From Fonsecaea monophora (lineage: Eukaryota; Ascomycota; Eurotiomycetes; Chaetothyriales; Herpotrichiellaceae), in the NCBI RefSeq assembly GCF_001642475.1, contig NW_019174119.1:1-33015 (forward strand): DNA of 33,015 nucleotides. The letters run 5' to 3'. The number at the start of each line of letters is the position of its first letter. Positions within the stretch are counted from its first letter, which is position 1. This document shows, piece by piece, positions 29,653 through 33,015 of the stretch. The notes beneath the pieces are model-generated. The model worked only from the letters and a program-made list of their open reading frames with translations, was not told the origin of the DNA and searched no databases. Position numbers and translations under genes: made by a program.

Positions 29653-31141
29653 TTAGAATCCTCGCCCAGTGGCGGCCATTCTCTCCAGGCTAGGCACGGC
29701 ATTGAAATTGCCAACACCCATTCCTCCGTTGATGTTCCCTGACATGGCGCCCATGACGCCTGCATGGATTGGCCGGTTGCCCATGCTCGGTTGTTCTTCT
29801 AGGTCCTCATATCTCAACGTGTAAATGCGTCGGACCTTCTTCCAGAGTTTGGTATCCCACCAGATGTAGTAGCCTTGCTCGCTCACTTTGTCGTCCAGTA
29901 ATACTGGACTAGGTGACGCGTCATCCCTGGTGAGCCATTGCTTCTCCCGCATGTGGTACCGCCACTTGCGCGCGACTAACTCTTGAGCCACCAGCATTTG
30001 TATGTAATCCCGAGGCATGGTGTAGAAGATGAAGAATAGCGTTTCGTCCACAAAGCCAGTAATCCGAGTCGACAGTGGTGCTACTTTTTTAACCGTGTAG
30101 CAGTCGGGAATGGTGTACTCCGAGTCCAATGGCCGCAACGGTGTCGCATTGGGTTCGGCCCACGGTCCTGGATAAGACGATAGCAAGGGTTCTTGCGAGC
30201 CCATGTTGATGCCGAGCGTTGACAGGTCCACTCCCCGCATCAAACTTCTTGCTGCTGGACTGGCATTGTCCTGTTCTGCAACGTAACCTTTCATCCCGAA
30301 CTTGTCTTTTTCACTCATTCCTGCGAAGATGGACTCGTGGTCGGATCTAGTACCAATTTCCCGATCTGCGAACATATCCCGCGGTTGCAATCCTAACGAC
30401 TGGGACGGTGAATCCTGTAATTGCGTCCGTGCATCTTGTCCTAAGAATCTCTCATGGCCTATGGCCGCATTGATACTCTGGGATATGGGTGACCGAGCTA
30501 AAACTTATCCGTCAGCAATCCGCGCTCTCACACTAGAGCGGCCACCATACAAATTTGTGTCTGCCCGGACGGCGAAGTAACTCTGCTGGGGTCACCAGGC
30601 GTGCTGTCCCCCTGTTGAGTTGGTTGTCGCTGCGTAAATCCAGGAGGTCCACTTGGGGCTTGACTTGTTCGTCGTACGGGCTGGGAAGAATCCGAGAACT
30701 CCATTGGAGCATTCCTTGAGTAGGTATCAGTAGGATAGAAGCCGTCTCGACTGGCATTCACCGGTTGCTGTCGAGAAGAAATGTGAGTTCGCGAGGCTTG
30801 CATTTGCTGTCTTTGCGCCTGTTCGTTCTGAGGTGGCCCAGTCTGCCAGGCACTGGACCCCACACTGTGACCCTGTGATTGCAGGCTGCTGTTGTTGAGG
30901 CTGGGAAAGGAAGATGCGGATAGATCAAGCTGAGTATTGGCCCTCGAGTTCATAGCTTGTGCCCAGCTGTCGGGTGCTACAGCGTCTCGAGCTTGTTGCG
31001 AGGGTGCGGGAAGCCCACTTTGCCCCCAAGTTGCTTGCGTTGCGTTAGGTCTTATCCTTGAGATTTGTCAACGGACATACCAGGCTTACCCCCAACCATC
31101 CTGCCGCTGCTAGCGGCCCGGCCTTGTGTGTGTTGATTCAT
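29653..31141 (-). CDS. not2: CCR4-NOT complex subunit NOT2 (CNOT2)
   Basis: Three exons (31141-31081, 31033-30551, 30497-29653) with 47- and 53-bp introns give 462 residues. The subunit helps scaffold the CCR4-NOT deadenylase in nucleus and cytoplasm. The signature QLDLSASSFPSLNN lies in the N-terminal half; KFGMKGYV and RGVDLSTLGINMGSQEPL precede the NOT box (about 310-415), which contains DETLFFIFYTMPRDYIQML, RKWRYHMREKQWL and YYIWWDTKLWKK. The middle is Gln/Ser-rich and disordered. The start at 31141 is the first in-frame ATG after an acceptor at 31174 (branch CTAAC), so a 5'-leader intron is likely. An upstream ATG at 31306 (MNQQGHDHQ) has no donor in the phase needed to join it. Confidence 0.93.
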
Positions 31142-31191
31142 GTTGTTCACTGTAGGAATTTGTCGTCCTTGTCCTAGAGAAGATTAGTTAG

Positions 31192-31197
31192 CACGTG
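31192..31197. promoter_or_regulatory. CACGTG box upstream of NOT2
   Basis: This core lies 51 bp before the NOT2 start codon and probably inside the leader intron, near its branch point. Its function is uncertain. Confidence 0.3.
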
Positions 31198-31267
31198 GGC
31201 CAATGCAAGGTACAGAAAACAGCAATGTTAACGAGCTATTTAGAGAATGGTCCACTTGGACATCAGT

Positions 31268-31280
31268 GGTCCACGTGACC
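31268..31280. promoter_or_regulatory. near-palindrome with CACGTG core upstream of NOT2
   Basis: GGTCCACGTGACC is palindromic except for one base pair and carries CACGTG at 31272-31277, about 130 bp upstream of the NOT2 start codon. A bHLH-type binding site is a reasonable inference. Confidence 0.4.
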
Positions 31281-32463
31281 TGGTGATCGTGTCCCTGCTG
31301 ATTCATTCTCAACTGTAAAGGAGGCAGAAACCCGGATCTGAGCTTCCGGAGAGAAAGAGAGCTGTGTGGCTGCCGCGCTGCTAAACAGGCGTTCAGACGT
31401 CCACAAGCAGTTGTTGATGATGCGGCGCGGAGTGAACGTCTGCATCGATAACCATGCTGTCCATGCACATATTTCAAGGAAAGCCGTAGCATAGGACTGA
31501 TGCCATTGTGTGGGCTTGGTGAATCTCTCCACGATTGCGGCTATGGCCTGACTGTGCCTCTTGACTCCGCGGAGAGATTGCTTCACTCAAACGCAGCATA
31601 TGCATTCATTCATCGTTGGTCCCAACATGCACCAAAATTGGCACGGTCTTGCCGGAAATCCATCGTAGCTTTGGCTGATAGTCCAACTTTTGGGTATTTT
31701 TTTGACCGTTGAGCTCGTGCCAGGTAACACTTCATCCCGAGCTGAGTGTGCTAACCGCCCCCTCTTTCAGCCCATTCATCATCCGTAGTCCTCATTCTGA
31801 CGGAGAATTCCATTCTATAGATGGTCCTCGTTTCCCGCCCTCCATTGAGAATAAAAGTGAACGCAGTTTGGAGGGCGAGGGAGCGGGAAACCCACCTTGT
31901 CGATTCATCTCGGTCTTTGACTTGACAGTCTGGACCGACTCCAGATGCTCTCGCTCCGAGGAGAGTGATGGCTCGTTGCGCAAGTCTCAGTTCGGTCGTG
32001 TGTATTGGCGTACGATTCGAGGGAATGGAGGCGAGAAAGGTGCAGTTGTTCACCAGTTGTTGTTCTCAGGGTCTCTAGAGGCTGAGGGCGCAGTTCGGAT
32101 TCAACGTCCCTGGCCTTGGCGCGACACGGAGCCTCATGTGATAAACGCCGATGACACGAAGCACGAGAGATTCATTAATCGCTTCACAGGACCTGCTACC
32201 TGGCACTGCGATAGAGGTCAGATGGAAGAGCTCGATGATTTTCGAGAGAATTGCTTTGTCTACATTGGTCTTTTGTTATCAAATTCTCTCAAATCCTTTT
32301 GGCCCCAGCATTCCCCATGCTGTCCTGCATCTAATCATCAAGAACGTGAGCTATCAAATGCCCGCAGGTTGATCGGACCGGACTGACGCCTTCTGCACAT
32401 GGTTCGTTCGGAGAAGACCATGCTCAGCCAAATAACGCCGTGCTCATTGTCCGAGAAAATGAT

Positions 32464-33015
32464 TCACAGCAACAATCCAATGGCGAGTTCGACATTACCA
32501 CCAGTCTGTCTCAGCGCAGCGATCGCCTCCTCTCTTGTAAATCCCAGCTCGGTTACCTGTGCTATTGATTCTGCGGTGATTGGTCGCGATTCTCCAAAGT
32601 TGCCGGAACCTGGCTCAGGTTGAGATGAAACAGCTGTAGAGGGAGAGCCTGATAATGACGGTTGATTCGCAGTGCTGGCGCTTGCCTGACCGGTCCCTGA
32701 CCCTGGTTGAACTGACCCCGCCGATGCTCCTGGCATGACAGTTCCGGTCTTTGCGCCAACTGTGCTGCCACCAGGGCCTTCAATTTTGGGCTCACTCTCC
32801 AACACATCTTCCATCATCTTCGGGATTTCGCTTTCTGGTAAGAAAGGAATCTCGTCGTTTTCAATGCGGAGACAGTTTTTCTTCAGATCGATGCACATCT
32901 GATGCCGCTTGAGCATGTCAAGCCCTAGTAGCAGGTCTACATCTTTGCCTTCCATGACTGTGAAGCTGCTGGCGAGGTTGTACTGTCCAATTTCGATTCG
33001 GCGAATGAACTCGAC
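32464..33015 (-). CDS. ddi1: Ddi1 ubiquitin-shuttle aspartyl protease, C-terminal part (5' end beyond window)
   Basis: The last 183 codons are present, open to the right edge. The segment starts inside the retroviral-protease-like domain (GQYNLASSFTVMEGKDVDLL followed by LGLDMLKRHQMCIDL), continues with the conserved IPFLPESEIP, then a Gly/Ser/Pro-rich linker. It ends in a UBA domain (TAESIAQVTELGFTREEAIA and following, to GLLL-stop) that binds ubiquitin. The catalytic DTG motif and N-terminal ubiquitin-like domain would lie outside the window. Ddi1 delivers or cleaves polyubiquitinated clients at the proteasome. No intron occurs in this part. Confidence 0.95.
   Translation of the reverse strand, partial: VEFIRRIEIGQYNLASSFTVMEGKDVDLLLGLDMLKRHQMCIDLKKNCLRIENDEIPFLPESEIPKMMEDVLESEPKIEGPGGSTVGAKTGTVMPGASAGSVQPGSGTGQASASTANQPSLSGSPSTAVSSQPEPGSGNFGESRPITAESIAQVTELGFTREEAIAALRQTGGNVELAIGLLL

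Larger units (their letters stand above)
31142..32463. other. intergenic: NOT2 leader/promoter and Ddi1 3' flank
   Basis: This 1.3 kb region contains a probable 5'-leader intron end of NOT2 (acceptor at 31174) and two CACGTG boxes. The plus-strand frame at 31709-32386 (225 codons) has no recognisable domain and is not called. Confidence 0.55.

Noticed and set aside
31261..31306. Upstream NOT2 start (MNQQGHDHQ)
   Set aside because: No GT donor in the required phase connects it to the acceptor at 31174, so the ATG at 31141 is preferred.
31709..32386. 225-codon plus-strand frame between NOT2 and Ddi1
   Set aside because: No family resemblance, overlapping minus-strand frames, and no clear promoter or intron signals.

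Overview
The window looks like ordinary chromosomal DNA of a filamentous ascomycete (Pezizomycotina, perhaps Eurotiomycetes; the order cannot be fixed from sequence alone). Reasons: the genes have few, short GT-AG introns, mostly 47-80 bp, with CTAAC/CTGAC/CTAAT branch points; intergenic tracts are long and pyrimidine-rich; and the window holds fungal families such as a PF11951-type regulator, an HxkC/XprF-like hexokinase, a Met13-type MTHFR and a DUF7923 protein. I see no transposon, virus, rRNA, tRNA, CRISPR array or biosynthetic cluster.

Layout, left to right. Bases 1-560 hold probable exons of an unidentified + strand gene cut by the window edge. The translation initiation helicase eIF4A lies at 836-2285 (+, five exons), followed by an unrecognised coiled-coil protein (2727-4499, +) that converges on an FAHD1-like fumarylacetoacetate hydrolase family enzyme (4626-5393, -). 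After a 2.1 kb stretch with only weak small ORFs comes an AT-hook/fungal regulator (7489-9162, +). A 4.3 kb gene-poor tract follows, with a 41-unit ATG microsatellite, then an atypical hexokinase (13457-15028, -). A 3.3 kb divergent spacer separates this from a large serine-rich disordered protein (18364-20436, +) that carries an overlapping uORF.

The right half is denser. MTHFR (22262-24190, -) and orotate phosphoribosyltransferase (24863-25600, +) share a 672 bp divergent promoter, placing one-carbon/methionine and pyrimidine synthesis side by side. OPRT converges on a zinc deaminase-fold protein (25859-27160, -) whose reconstructed three-exon product has a signal peptide and a C-terminal KDEL. 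Next come a DUF7923 protein without its usual zinc fingers (27422-28969, -), the CCR4-NOT subunit NOT2 (29653-31141, -) and the C-terminal end of the ubiquitin-shuttle protease Ddi1 (32464 to the right edge, -).

The genes do not form a pathway cluster; several are core housekeeping (eIF4A, NOT2, Ddi1, MTHFR, OPRT). The most interesting observations are the KDEL-tailed secretory deaminase, the divergent sugar-binding residues of the hexokinase, the long perfect microsatellite, and three CAGGTTAC elements spaced exactly 32 bp apart upstream of the hexokinase. I found no convincing undescribed multi-gene system.
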